Assembly (NCBI RefSeq): GCF_002995795.1
Contig: NZ_PVXN01000053.1
Span: 248,001 to 312,000 of the forward strand
Direction: 5' to 3'
DNA length: 64,000 nucleotides
Source of the DNA: Clostridium thermopalmarium DSM 5974
GTDB taxonomy: Bacteria; Bacillota; Clostridia; Clostridiales; Clostridiaceae
A program made the translations under genes and the position numbers. This document shows, piece after piece, positions 19,039 to 27,267 of the stretch; position 1 is the first letter of the stretch, and every line of letters starts with the position of its first letter. The notes under the pieces were generated by a model that did no database searches, was not told the DNA's origin, and was given only the letters and a program-made list of their open reading frames with translations.

Positions 19039-19066
19039 ATTGCGATTTATAAATTGCGATTTATAA
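19039..19066. repeat. Tandem 14-base duplication
   Basis: ATTGCGATTTATAA occurs twice head to tail (19039-19052 and 19053-19066) in the non-coding gap between the permease and the sensor kinase. Confidence 0.8.
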
Positions 19067-19248
19067 CAATAATTAATCTACACGGAAAGATGGAGGACAT
19101 GGTAGAGGAAATGGTATATAATAGAATTAAATCTATTACTATTAATTCTTCTAGACGCATGCATGGTTTTCTATTATTTCGTGTTTTTTTAAGTCATTTA
19201 CATATAAACTAAATTAAATTTGTATGCATTAAGATTGAGGAGATAAAT

Positions 19249-20856
19249 ATGAAGAAAGCGATGAAGCTGCAAACAAAGATTATATTATTGGTTGTTACAG
19301 TAGTATTTGTTTCTATATCTATAATTATTTTATTTGTAATCTCATGGGCAACTGGAAATATTGAAAACAAGGTCAGAACTAATATTATGAATGTAGCTGA
19401 AATGGTAGCACATTCTAGAGAGATAATAGATGAGTTAAAGGTTAGAGATCCAAACCAAAAAATTGATTACTACGTTAATACGCAGCTTAAGAATTTAGAA
19501 TTGGTTGACTATATAATTATAGCAGACAGTGATGAAATTAGATATTCTCATCCAAACCATGAAATGATAGGTAAAAAATTCGTGGGAGGAGATCAGTATA
19601 GAGCAATTCAAAAAGGAGAAGCATATATCTCTGAGGCTACAGGAACACTCGGAAAGGCTCTTAGAGCCTTTGCTCCAATATATGATGAAGAAAATAAAAA
19701 AGAGATAGGCTTTGTTGCCGTAGGTACACTTACTAATGACATTGAGAAGGCTAAGTATACAGCTGTTTTGTATATAATTTTGATTGGTTTAGTCGGGCTT
19801 ACGACAGGTATAATAGGAGCAGTTTTATTAGCTAATAACATAAAGAATACTTTGATGGGATTGGAGCCTGAAGAAATAACAAAGCTTTATAATGAAAAAA
19901 TGGCAATTCTTAATACTATTCATGAAGGGTTAATATCAGTTGATCATATGGGCAGAATCACTCTTATAAGTAATTCGGCATTAAAAATCTTACACTTTGA
20001 GGATAATATTAAAAAAGAGAATATTACTGGGAAGAACATAGAAGAGGTTATTCCTGATACACGTATTATGAATGTGTTAAAAACAGGTAAGCCGGAATTT
20101 GAGGTAGAACAGAGGATAAATAACACCATAATAATAACTAATATAGTTCCTTTGATGAATAAAGAAAGGGTTATAGGAGCTATTACTAGCTTCAGAGATA
20201 AAACAGAGATAACTAAAATGGCAGAAGAACTTACAGGTGTAAAAAAAATGGCATGGTCTTTAAGAGCTCAAAATCATGAATTTATGAATAAGCTTCATAC
20301 TATTTCAGGGCTTATACAGCTGGAAGAGTATGATAAAGTACTTGAATTTATTTCAGATATAACTAAAAGTAGAAACAATATAAGCAATATTTTAACACAG
20401 AATATAAAAGACTCTTCTGTATCAGCTTTATTATTATCAAAATATATCAAAGCTGAAGAGTGTAGAGTTAAGCTAAAAATAGATGAAGATTCAAAACTTA
20501 CAAAGTTACCAGAGAATATTACATCTGAAGAAATTGTATCGGTTTTAGGCAATCTAATAGAAAATTCTTTAGATGAAGTTAAAAATGATGGAACTGGATT
20601 AATATATATAAAAATAGTCCAAAATGAAGAATTTTTAAATATAATAGTTAAGGATAATGGTGGTGGAATTTCTGTTGAATTTAAAGAAAAAATATATGAA
20701 CGAGGTTTTTCAACAAAAGATGGGCAACGTGGTTATGGAATGTATATAGTAAAGAAAATAATTGATGAATCTAATGGCATAATAAAACTTGATGTGAATA
20801 ATGGCGTCATTTGGAATATAACAATACCAATGACAAGGAGTGATAAGCTTGATTAA
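19249..20856 (+). CDS. CitA/DcuS-type sensor histidine kinase
   Basis: A 535-residue membrane sensor for carboxylates. One N-terminal membrane helix (about 9-31), an extracellular PAS-like (sCache) domain with the family pattern YVNTQLKNLELVDYIIIADS ... RYSHPNHEMIGKKFVGGD, a second membrane helix (about 172-195), a cytoplasmic PAS domain (about 220-320), then the dimerisation helix RAQNHEFMNKLHTISGLIQL with phospho-acceptor His343. The GHKL ATPase (NLIENSLDE, DNGGGI, GYGMYIVKKI) ends the protein. GGAG precedes ATG 19249. Together with the next gene it probably controls the malic enzyme/permease genes. Confidence 0.93.
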   Translation: MKKAMKLQTKIILLVVTVVFVSISIIILFVISWATGNIENKVRTNIMNVAEMVAHSREIIDELKVRDPNQKIDYYVNTQLKNLELVDYIIIADSDEIRYSHPNHEMIGKKFVGGDQYRAIQKGEAYISEATGTLGKALRAFAPIYDEENKKEIGFVAVGTLTNDIEKAKYTAVLYIILIGLVGLTTGIIGAVLLANNIKNTLMGLEPEEITKLYNEKMAILNTIHEGLISVDHMGRITLISNSALKILHFEDNIKKENITGKNIEEVIPDTRIMNVLKTGKPEFEVEQRINNTIIITNIVPLMNKERVIGAITSFRDKTEITKMAEELTGVKKMAWSLRAQNHEFMNKLHTISGLIQLEEYDKVLEFISDITKSRNNISNILTQNIKDSSVSALLLSKYIKAEECRVKLKIDEDSKLTKLPENITSEEIVSVLGNLIENSLDEVKNDGTGLIYIKIVQNEEFLNIIVKDNGGGISVEFKEKIYERGFSTKDGQRGYGMYIVKKIIDESNGIIKLDVNNGVIWNITIPMTRSDKLD

Positions 20857-21523
20857 TGTAATGATTATTGAAGATGACCCTATGGTTATGGAGATAAATT
20901 CTAAGTTTTTGAAAAAGATAGAAGGATTTATTTTATATAAAGCAGTTTCTAATCTTAATGATGCAAAGAAATTTATATCGATTAAAAAGCCAGATTTAAT
21001 ATTACTTGATGTGTATCTTCCTAAGGAAAACGGGATTGATTTATTGAAGTGGATAAGGGGACAAGAGTTAGACATAGATATTATTTTAATTACAGCAGAT
21101 AAAACAATTGAAAGAGTACAGGAGGCTTTTAGATATGGAGTTGTAGATTATCTTATAAAGCCTTTTAGTTTTGAAAGATTTAAAGAATCACTTATTCGAT
21201 TTAAGGGGAGACATAATCAATTTAAAGACAATGATGTGATTGAACAAGAGGAACTAGATAAATTAATGTCTAGTCCTAATATTGCTCAAGATGAAAATGA
21301 TTTTGTTAAGGGACTTAATAAATATACATATAGGGCTATATTGGATGAAATAGAAAAAAGTAATTATGAACATTTTACAGCAGAGGATTTGGCAGAAAAA
21401 TTAGGTATAGCAAGAGTAACAGTTAGAAGATATCTTGAATATATGCAAAGAGAGAATAAAGTAGATAAATTTGTAGAATACGGTAGGGTTGGTAGGCCAC
21501 AATATAAATATTATAAAATTTGA
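20849..21523 (+). CDS. CitB/DcuR-type response regulator
   Basis: A 224-residue regulator: receiver domain with acidic pocket Glu8-Asp9-Asp10 and phospho-acceptor Asp54 (LILLDVYLP), then a C-terminal winged helix (YEHFTAEDLAEKLGIARVTVRRYLEYM). The best start is TTG 20849, eight bases after AAGGAG; it overlaps the kinase stop by eight bases, implying coupled translation. Cognate partner of the upstream kinase. Expected targets are the malic enzyme and permease promoters. Confidence 0.92.
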   Translation: MINVMIIEDDPMVMEINSKFLKKIEGFILYKAVSNLNDAKKFISIKKPDLILLDVYLPKENGIDLLKWIRGQELDIDIILITADKTIERVQEAFRYGVVDYLIKPFSFERFKESLIRFKGRHNQFKDNDVIEQEELDKLMSSPNIAQDENDFVKGLNKYTYRAILDEIEKSNYEHFTAEDLAEKLGIARVTVRRYLEYMQRENKVDKFVEYGRVGRPQYKYYKI

Positions 21524-21749
21524 TGTAGTTGAAGTTTCAGGATATGATTATGTTTTTAAATATCTACATGAGGAAGAAAAAGATATAACAATAAAAGAGT
21601 TTAGAGAGAAATATAACATTGGGTATAACAATGCTTATAAGATAATACATCAAAAGGATTTTCCATGTGTGTTTGTAGGAATGGAGTATTTAATAATTAG
21701 CTCAGAAGTAGACAAATGGTTTGAGAAACATATAGGAGAATCTTTTTAA
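21489..21749 (+). CDS. Excisionase-like helix-turn-helix protein, possibly a remnant
   Basis: The frame codes for about 70 residues resembling HTH_17/excisionase proteins: ITIKEFREKYNIGYNNAYKI for the helix-turn-helix, CVFVGMEYLIISSEVDKWFE for the wing and final helix. The only in-frame start is TTG 21489, which lies inside the regulator gene and has no good ribosome binding site, so the 5' end may have been lost. Such proteins accompany integrases of mobile elements; no integrase remains here. Treat as a probable leftover of an integrated element. Confidence 0.4.
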   Translation: MVGHNINIIKFDVVEVSGYDYVFKYLHEEEKDITIKEFREKYNIGYNNAYKIIHQKDFPCVFVGMEYLIISSEVDKWFEKHIGESF

Positions 21750-21825
21750 TATTTATTTGAATTCATTGAGGTTTTATATTCTAGAAAATAAAGATAATAG
21801 TCTAATATTAATATAATATAATAAA

Positions 21826-22277
21826 CATGCTCATGCACATAACATTAATGTTGCAGAAAACTTTAAAGATAAAATGCGGTCAATTGATAGAATGATTAAT
21901 TGTTCTAAATCTTTTTATGAACAACGATGCACCGCAGTTGCTTCTAACAAAAATCATGCAGCTATTATTTTGTCGTATTCAGGAAGGGCTACGTTTTTAC
22001 CAACTATTGCAGAAATATTATATAAAAAGGAATAGAAATAATTTGGATAGGAGGGCTTGGAAAAATGTGGTTCCAGATTATATAAAGCATCATTTATATA
22101 TAAGTAATAAAAAAATTTAAGAAATATAATATCTCAGTTTTTATCACATATTGCAATGCAGTATATGTTAGATGTTATTTCTAGTTATATTTTTAAAATT
22201 GATTATTAAAAAACATAGATTACATAGAAGAGGTTGCTAGCATTGTTGATGTTAGAAAAACCAATAAAGATAAATAG
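21826..22277 (+). pseudogene. RpiR/MurR-family regulator remnant (SIS domain), frameshifted
   Basis: Three reading frames in succession give one continuous SIS-domain protein. Frame A gives SNKNHAAIILSYSGRATFLP; after a shift near 22030, IEIIWIGGLGKNVVPDYIK; after another near 22118, ISQFLSHIAMQYMLDVISS; a further stop follows near 22206 before KNIDYIEEVASIVDVRK and the final TAG at 22275-22277. The N-terminal helix-turn-helix domain is absent. This is the C-terminal half of an RpiR-type sugar-phosphate-responsive regulator with at least two frameshifts and extra stops. The terminator just after it fits the original gene end. Confidence 0.75.
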
Positions 22278-22292
22278 CTAGTAATATTTTTG

Positions 22293-22327
22293 AGCTTGCC
22301 AGAGAAAATTTCTGACAAGCTTTTTAT
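22293..22327 (+). terminator. Intrinsic terminator after the RpiR pseudogene
   Basis: AGCTTGCCAGA pairs with TCTGACAAGCT across an A/T-rich loop, with one mismatch, followed by TTTTTATTTG. Confidence 0.7.
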
Positions 22328-22468
22328 TTGAAAAATTTTTATACTTATTTTATGTGAATAAAAGGACTTGCTAAACTATTGAAATTAAAAAATATAGCGT
22401 CTTTTATATAATGATGTAATAAAATAGCTAAAACAATAATAGATTATAATATAATCAATATAATTTAG

Positions 22469-23593
22469 GTGATTATTATTAATAATGAAATTGTTCACAT
22501 GGAACCAACTAAGGAGTTTTTTATAAATGCACTGACAAGGGATATTAAACTTGACAGAACTGTTTTAGATTTAATTGATAATTCTATTGATGCTGCACGT
22601 AAGTCAGATAGAGATTTTTCAACATTTGAAATTAGACTAACATTAAATAAAAAATGCTTCATTATAGAAGATAATTGTGATGGAATCTCAAAGGAGTCAG
22701 CTAAAAGCTATGCTTTTAAATTTGGGAATAGCCAAGGTAAAAACACAAGACAATTCTCCATAGGACATTATGGTATTGGTATGAAAAGGGCATTCTTTAA
22801 AATAGGAAAAATGATTTATGTGGAATCAGCTACAAGAGAAGATTTTTTTTCTTTATTTTTAGATGTTGATGAGTGGAGTAAAAGTAAAGAGTGGAATATA
22901 CTTTTTAAAGATTCAGGAATAAATGATAATCATAAAAAAATTGGAACAAAAATTGAAATTAATAAACTAACTGATGAAGCTAAAGATAGTTTTTCCGATG
23001 AACAGTTTATTAAAAATTTAATAGATACTATATCTAAGACATATGAGAATGATATAAGAAGAGGTATTAAAATTATTGTAAATGGCAGAGGGATTACTAT
23101 TTCATCAAGGGACAGTGAGACTGAAATATTAAAGTATTCAATCGATTGTAGAAATTATACAGCGGAAATTATAATTAAGAAGGATATACCTAATTATAAT
23201 GAGTCTGGCTGGTATGTTAAAGTAAATGATAGATTAGTTGTTAGTGCTGATAAAACTGAATTGACAGGATGGGATATTAGTAGCGATTCAAAATATGATA
23301 TACTTAGAGGATATGCATATATAAAAATATTAAAAGAAGCACCGCCTTTTAATACTATAAAGGAAGGATTAGATACAAGCAATCCAATTTACAAAGAGCT
23401 TAAGAATTATATGAGAAAGGCTTTACAAGAGGCATTACCGAAAATAAAAGGTGGCTATTTTGCTACTATAACATATCAGAGACCTAGAAATGAAGCTGAT
23501 AAGTTAAAGAAGATTCTAAATGTAAAAAGCTATAAGAAGATTGGAGAAATAACTTACGAGGATTATTTAGAGAAAAATAATATAAAAGTATAG
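22469..23593 (+). CDS. Stand-alone GHKL (Hsp90-like) ATPase
   Basis: A 374-residue protein with the Bergerat ATP-binding fold: N box VLDLIDNSIDAA (about residues 36-47), G1 IIEDNCDGIS, G2 GHYGIGMKRAFFKIG and a GTKIEI strand. It is not a histidine kinase (no H box or membrane segments) and is too short for MutL, Hsp90 or a topoisomerase. The closest architecture is the MORC-like/HATPase_c_3 group, many members of which occur near restriction or other defence genes. GTG 22469 (after TTTAG) and ATG 22499 are both possible starts with weak sites. Flanked by gene remnants on both sides. No partner gene is visible. Confidence 0.85.
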   Translation: MIIINNEIVHMEPTKEFFINALTRDIKLDRTVLDLIDNSIDAARKSDRDFSTFEIRLTLNKKCFIIEDNCDGISKESAKSYAFKFGNSQGKNTRQFSIGHYGIGMKRAFFKIGKMIYVESATREDFFSLFLDVDEWSKSKEWNILFKDSGINDNHKKIGTKIEINKLTDEAKDSFSDEQFIKNLIDTISKTYENDIRRGIKIIVNGRGITISSRDSETEILKYSIDCRNYTAEIIIKKDIPNYNESGWYVKVNDRLVVSADKTELTGWDISSDSKYDILRGYAYIKILKEAPPFNTIKEGLDTSNPIYKELKNYMRKALQEALPKIKGGYFATITYQRPRNEADKLKKILNVKSYKKIGEITYEDYLEKNNIKV

Positions 23594-23625
23594 TATCAAA
23601 ATAAATACACTAAGTTGTAATATAG

Positions 23626-23865
23626 TTATTTTATTAAGCCAATGGCTAAATTTAAGATTAAATTCAAAGCATACTTCTTTGCCTTAGTATATAGTATTAA
23701 TTCATCTGTAAAAGCAAATACTTTTTCATTTTTTACTAATCCAGTGCCATGTATTTTATCGTATGGAATAATAACTATTGTAGTTTTTAGTTCTTTAAAA
23801 CTTAAGTCCTTATCAACAAAAATTAATCTCTTATTTGTAAAGCATAAGAAGTCAAATAATATAGT
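23626..23865 (-). pseudogene. Bacterial PH-domain protein remnant
   Basis: On the minus strand an 80-codon open stretch reads FDFLCFTNKRLIFVDKDLS then IVIIPYDKIHGTGLVKNE and ELILYTKAKKYALNLI. This matches the core of bacterial PH (bPH_1) proteins, which have a TNKRLI(F/L)VD strand and an IPY strand. The usual 40-50 N-terminal residues are missing and no ATG, GTG or TTG opens the frame, although a GAGGTGAAA site remains upstream. The plus-strand frame over the same bases is an antisense artefact. Confidence 0.5.
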
Positions 23866-23883
23866 TTAATTTCACCTCATAAA

Positions 23884-23907
23884 AGGATTGGAAGTACTTC
23901 TAATCCT
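23884..23907. other. Imperfect palindrome in a gene-free stretch
   Basis: AGGATTGGAAGTACTTCTAATCCT is a 24-base near-perfect inverted repeat between the PH remnant and the galactitol regulator. It lacks a T-run, so an operator or old element end is as likely as a terminator. Apart from this and a possible leader ORF (24168-24212) I see nothing else between 23866 and 24229. Confidence 0.4.
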
Positions 23908-24167
23908 CTACTTCTATTTAGCTCACTAAAATTTCAGTGAATTAATAAGACATTATAATATTAAATAAATAATTACTCACTAAGTATTGATATTATTTTA
24001 GATAATAAGCAAAGGAAATTATTAAAAATTTTCTTAGATGCTTATTTCGATAGTATAAAATTTTACTAGAATTAATGAAAAAGATTATACTTTTATCTAA
24101 ATATTGGTGATAGTATATTTAGAATAGAATATAAAACGTGAATATCATGAATAGGGTGGAGGATGCT

Positions 24168-24212
24168 ATGAAAAGGTATGTAATATTTAATGCAGTTAAG
24201 CAATTGATATGA
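24168..24212 (+). CDS. Possible 14-residue leader peptide
   Basis: ATG 24168 follows GGGTGGAGGATGCT, a strong ribosome binding site, and opens MKRYVIFNAVKQLI then TGA at 24210-24212, 17 bases before the galactitol regulator ATG. Coding status rests on the ribosome site alone; it may serve translational coupling. Confidence 0.3.
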   Translation: MKRYVIFNAVKQLI

Positions 24213-24229
24213 AAGTGTGAGGTGAGTCA

Positions 24230-26314
24230 ATGAACAAGCGAATTATATCAATTATTCAAGAATTGTGTAAATTAGAAAAAAACATAAATATTTCTGATTT
24301 AGCAAAACAATTTCAGGTTTCACAGAGAACTATTAGAAATGATTTGAATGCAATCAATGAAATTCTAAAAGAACATGGACTTGCTGAATTGAAATTAGAA
24401 AAAGGCGGAAGTATTTCTAGGAATAATAAATTTGTTGATATTTTATCGTTTGTTTCTGAAAAAAGTTTTTATGAGTATAAACTTTCTAAAGAAGAACGAA
24501 AGAGAGTTGCATCTGCGTTACTTGTTAATTCCACGGGATACATAACACTCTCTATGATTGCTGATAATTTGTTTGTTAGCCGCGCTACTATTATTAGTGA
24601 TCTTGATGAGATTAAAGCATTTATAAAAAAAGGAAATTTAAAAGTATTATCGCATCCGAATAAAGGACTTCGTGTAGAGGGAAGAGAAAGTGATAAAAGA
24701 TTGTTCTTAATGAGGCTATTTGATTCCAATAATGATATTGTAGAACGAGAAATGATAGAAAAATATATTAGTGTGCAGGCAGAAAGTAAGATGATAATTC
24801 AAAAAATTATATATGAACAGGAACATGTGCATAAGAGTTTTCTTACAGATGATTCTTTTCAGAAGGTACTGCTTTATTTGGGCATTATGATAAATCGCAA
24901 TATGCAAGGAGAATATGTTGAAGTTAGAAGAGAAAAAAATAATAGTAAGCATCTTATGGCACAGGACATTCTTAAATATATTTCTCAATATTGTCATATT
25001 AATACTACAGAAGATGAAGTACGGTTTTTAAGCGAAATATTAACTAAGGTTAGATATATGAAACAAAGTACCTCAGATAAAAATGCTATAAAAATTCAGT
25101 TTATTACAAGGCAATTTATTGAAAACGTTTCAGAAGAGATTGGAATTAACCTAAATGGAGATTATGATTTTTTTGAAAATTTGTCAAACCATTTGGAATC
25201 AGTATTTGCTTCAGTACCTATTGTAAATCTAGAAAATTCAATAGTTGACGAAATTATGAAGGAAAATTATGAAATAGTAAAAGCTGTAAGAAAAGAGCTG
25301 CCTTTACTTACACAATATATAGGAAGGAAAATTACTGAAGCTGAGATAGGATATATTGCGGTTCATGTATGTGCTGCAATAGAACGAAAAAAGAATAAAG
25401 AGATTGCATTTCATGTTATTGTTGCTTGCAATTCAGGAATTGGAACATCTCAACTACTTTTAGAAAAACTAAAAAGGCATTTTAATTTTCATATAGTCGA
25501 TATCATATCTTCTCATGAAGCAAAAAACTTAGAAACTGAAAAAGCAGACTTTATTATTTCTACAGTTCCATTAAAAGCTTGTAAACTTGATCATGTAGTA
25601 GTTTCACCTATGTTGAGAGATGAAGATTATATTAGAATTGGAAATAAAATTGATGAATTACGTAGGATAAGGCATTTACCTTCACGTATGAAAGAAAATA
25701 AGATAACACCAAAAGGATTGATGGATGAAATTATACCTGTTATATATGATAAAGCTCCAGAGAAAGCACCTATTTTAATAAAAGAGTTAAAAAAGATAGT
25801 GAGAGATTATTTTAAAAAGTCTGTAGAGAAAGATGCGGAAATTTTTTCACCTTATCTGCACCATCTACTTCCTTATAATCATATAGAATTAGATGTAGAA
25901 TGTAAGAATTGGCGTGAAGCTGTATATAAGTCAGCAGAGAATATATTGCGTCTTGGATATATCGAGGAAAGATATATTGATTCAATGATTAAGAATATTG
26001 AGGAGAATGGTCCATATATTGTGCTTTCAAGCGGTTTTGCTGTTCCTCATGCTGGACCAGAATATGGGAGCATTAAAGTAGGAATGAATCTAATTCGATT
26101 AAAAAATCCAGTATCTTTTGGAATTGAAGAAATGGATCCAGTGGAATTTGTTTGTTGTCTCAGTGCAGTTGATCATAAAACACATTTGAAAGCATTTCTA
26201 AATTTAGTTAATATTTTTAAAAATAAACAGTTTAAGAAAGAATTGCACATATGTAAAACACCAAAAGAAGCGGCTGAAATTATTAGAAGATATGAATATG
26301 CTATTGAAAAATAA
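24230..26314 (+). CDS. PRD-containing PTS-regulated transcription activator (MtlR/LicR type)
   Basis: A 694-residue regulator. Order: HTH_11 (ISDLAKQFQVSQRTIRNDL, about 17-35), a second Mga-like HTH (LSMIADNLFVSRATIISDLD), two PRDs (His-containing, about 180-390, with ITEAEIGYIAVHVCAAIERK in PRD2), a GatB-type EIIB domain (VIVACNSGIGTSQLL, about 400-490) and a C-terminal EIIA domain (SGFAVPHAGPEYGS, phosphorylatable His). Phosphorylation by HPr and the galactitol EIIB would tune its activity. It sits directly upstream of, and co-oriented with, the galactitol operon, so it is the expected activator. GAGGTGA precedes ATG 24230. Confidence 0.93.
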   Translation: MNKRIISIIQELCKLEKNINISDLAKQFQVSQRTIRNDLNAINEILKEHGLAELKLEKGGSISRNNKFVDILSFVSEKSFYEYKLSKEERKRVASALLVNSTGYITLSMIADNLFVSRATIISDLDEIKAFIKKGNLKVLSHPNKGLRVEGRESDKRLFLMRLFDSNNDIVEREMIEKYISVQAESKMIIQKIIYEQEHVHKSFLTDDSFQKVLLYLGIMINRNMQGEYVEVRREKNNSKHLMAQDILKYISQYCHINTTEDEVRFLSEILTKVRYMKQSTSDKNAIKIQFITRQFIENVSEEIGINLNGDYDFFENLSNHLESVFASVPIVNLENSIVDEIMKENYEIVKAVRKELPLLTQYIGRKITEAEIGYIAVHVCAAIERKKNKEIAFHVIVACNSGIGTSQLLLEKLKRHFNFHIVDIISSHEAKNLETEKADFIISTVPLKACKLDHVVVSPMLRDEDYIRIGNKIDELRRIRHLPSRMKENKITPKGLMDEIIPVIYDKAPEKAPILIKELKKIVRDYFKKSVEKDAEIFSPYLHHLLPYNHIELDVECKNWREAVYKSAENILRLGYIEERYIDSMIKNIEENGPYIVLSSGFAVPHAGPEYGSIKVGMNLIRLKNPVSFGIEEMDPVEFVCCLSAVDHKTHLKAFLNLVNIFKNKQFKKELHICKTPKEAAEIIRRYEYAIEK

Positions 26315-26317
26315 AAA

Positions 26318-26372
26318 AGAATGGTTAAAATTTTTTCAAAATATATAGAAAAATTTTTAACCATTCTATTTC
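26318..26372 (+). terminator. Intrinsic terminator after the PRD regulator
   Basis: AGAATGGTTAAAATTTTTTC (26318-26337) pairs with GAAAAATTTTTAACCATTCT (26348-26367), a long A/T-rich stem with a G/C base, followed by ATTTCTTT. Confidence 0.75.
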
Positions 26373-26376
26373 TTTG

Positions 26377-26390
26377 TAAAAACGTTGGTA
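26377..26390 (+). promoter_or_regulatory. Candidate CcpA cre site for the galactitol operon
   Basis: TAAAAACGTTGGTA matches the cre pattern TGNAANCGNTNNCA at all but two positions and lies in the 120-base gap between the regulator terminator and the first PTS gene, where catabolite repression would be expected to act. Inferred from pattern and place only. Confidence 0.4.
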
Positions 26391-26487
26391 GAACTTTTGA
26401 CTGTTTTTAGTAAGAATGGCATGCTACCATATATATAGAAAGATAAAGCCGGCTTATAATCGATCTAATACACTGGAGGAAATTAAA

Positions 26488-26955
26488 ATGATTTGGGAAG
26501 AATTAAAAGAATCACTTATTCTCACCGAACTGAGTGCAAAATCTTATGAAGATGTAATGCATAAGTTAGGTTGGGCTTTAGTTAAAGAAGGTTATGCAAA
26601 GGAATCCTATATAGATGCATTAATTTCTAGGGAAAAGAATTTTCCTACAGGAATTGATGTAAATGGTGTTGGAATAGCAATACCTCATACAGATGTCAGT
26701 CATGTAAATAAAACTGGCATTGCTATAGGAGTTCTAAATGAACCTGTTACATTTTTTCAAATGGGAACAGATGATGAAACGGTTGAGGTGCAACTAGTGT
26801 TCATGATTGCTGTTGCGAATCCTAATAATCATATTGAACAATTACAGAGAATTGTCACCATTATTCAGGATAAGGATGTACTTAATCAACTTATAAAAGT
26901 AAGAGATAAAAATGAAATTATAAAAATTATTAGAGAAAAGGAGAATGAGATATGA
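26488..26955 (+). CDS. gatA: Galactitol-type PTS EIIA component
   Basis: A 155-residue cytoplasmic phosphocarrier of the fructose/mannitol EIIA superfamily; phosphorylated on His67 in GIAIPHTDVSH by HPr and hands phosphate to EIIB. Start ATG 26488 follows CTGGAGGAAATT; a longer frame upstream has no ribosome site. It overlaps the EIIB gene by four bases (ATGA). The symbol is the PTS gatA, unrelated to the amidotransferase gatA at 7176. Confidence 0.92.
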   Translation: MIWEELKESLILTELSAKSYEDVMHKLGWALVKEGYAKESYIDALISREKNFPTGIDVNGVGIAIPHTDVSHVNKTGIAIGVLNEPVTFFQMGTDDETVEVQLVFMIAVANPNNHIEQLQRIVTIIQDKDVLNQLIKVRDKNEIIKIIREKENEI

Positions 26956-27233
26956 GAAAAAAAGTAATTGTAGCATGTGGGGGAGCAGTAGCAACATCAA
27001 CAATTGCTGCTAATAAGATAGTAGAATTGTGCAAAAAGAATGGTATTGACGTGGAAATCTGTCAAATAAGAATTTCTGAAATCGATTCAAACCTTGAAGG
27101 AGCTGATTTGATTGTAACCACATCTAAGGTAAAAAGAGACTATGGAGTGCCTCTTATTACTGGTATGCCATTTATATCAGGTGTAGGTGTAGAAAAAACA
27201 GAGGCATCTATTTTAAAAGTACTTAAAGGTTGA
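26952..27233 (+). CDS. gatB: Galactitol-type PTS EIIB component
   Basis: A 93-residue EIIB with the phosphorylated cysteine at Cys9 in VIVACGGAVATSTIA, the signature of the galactitol (Gat) class. It takes phosphate from EIIA and passes it to the sugar bound by EIIC. The start overlaps the EIIA stop by four bases, implying translational coupling. PTS gatB, not the amidotransferase gene. Confidence 0.93.
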   Translation: MRKKVIVACGGAVATSTIAANKIVELCKKNGIDVEICQIRISEIDSNLEGADLIVTTSKVKRDYGVPLITGMPFISGVGVEKTEASILKVLKG

Positions 27234-27267
27234 TATAGCAAGAATAATGTAATAGGGGGTATGGTAT

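Noticed and set aside
19000-19212. 70-codon frame before the sensor kinase
   Set aside because: No proper start or family; it runs through the hairpin arm and the 14-bp tandem duplication.
21917-22120. 67-codon frame inside the RpiR remnant
   Set aside because: Only its second half belongs to the SIS domain; the first half is out of frame with the pseudogene.
23642-23869. 75-codon plus-strand frame
   Set aside because: The minus strand of the same bases reads as a PH-domain core, so this is antisense.
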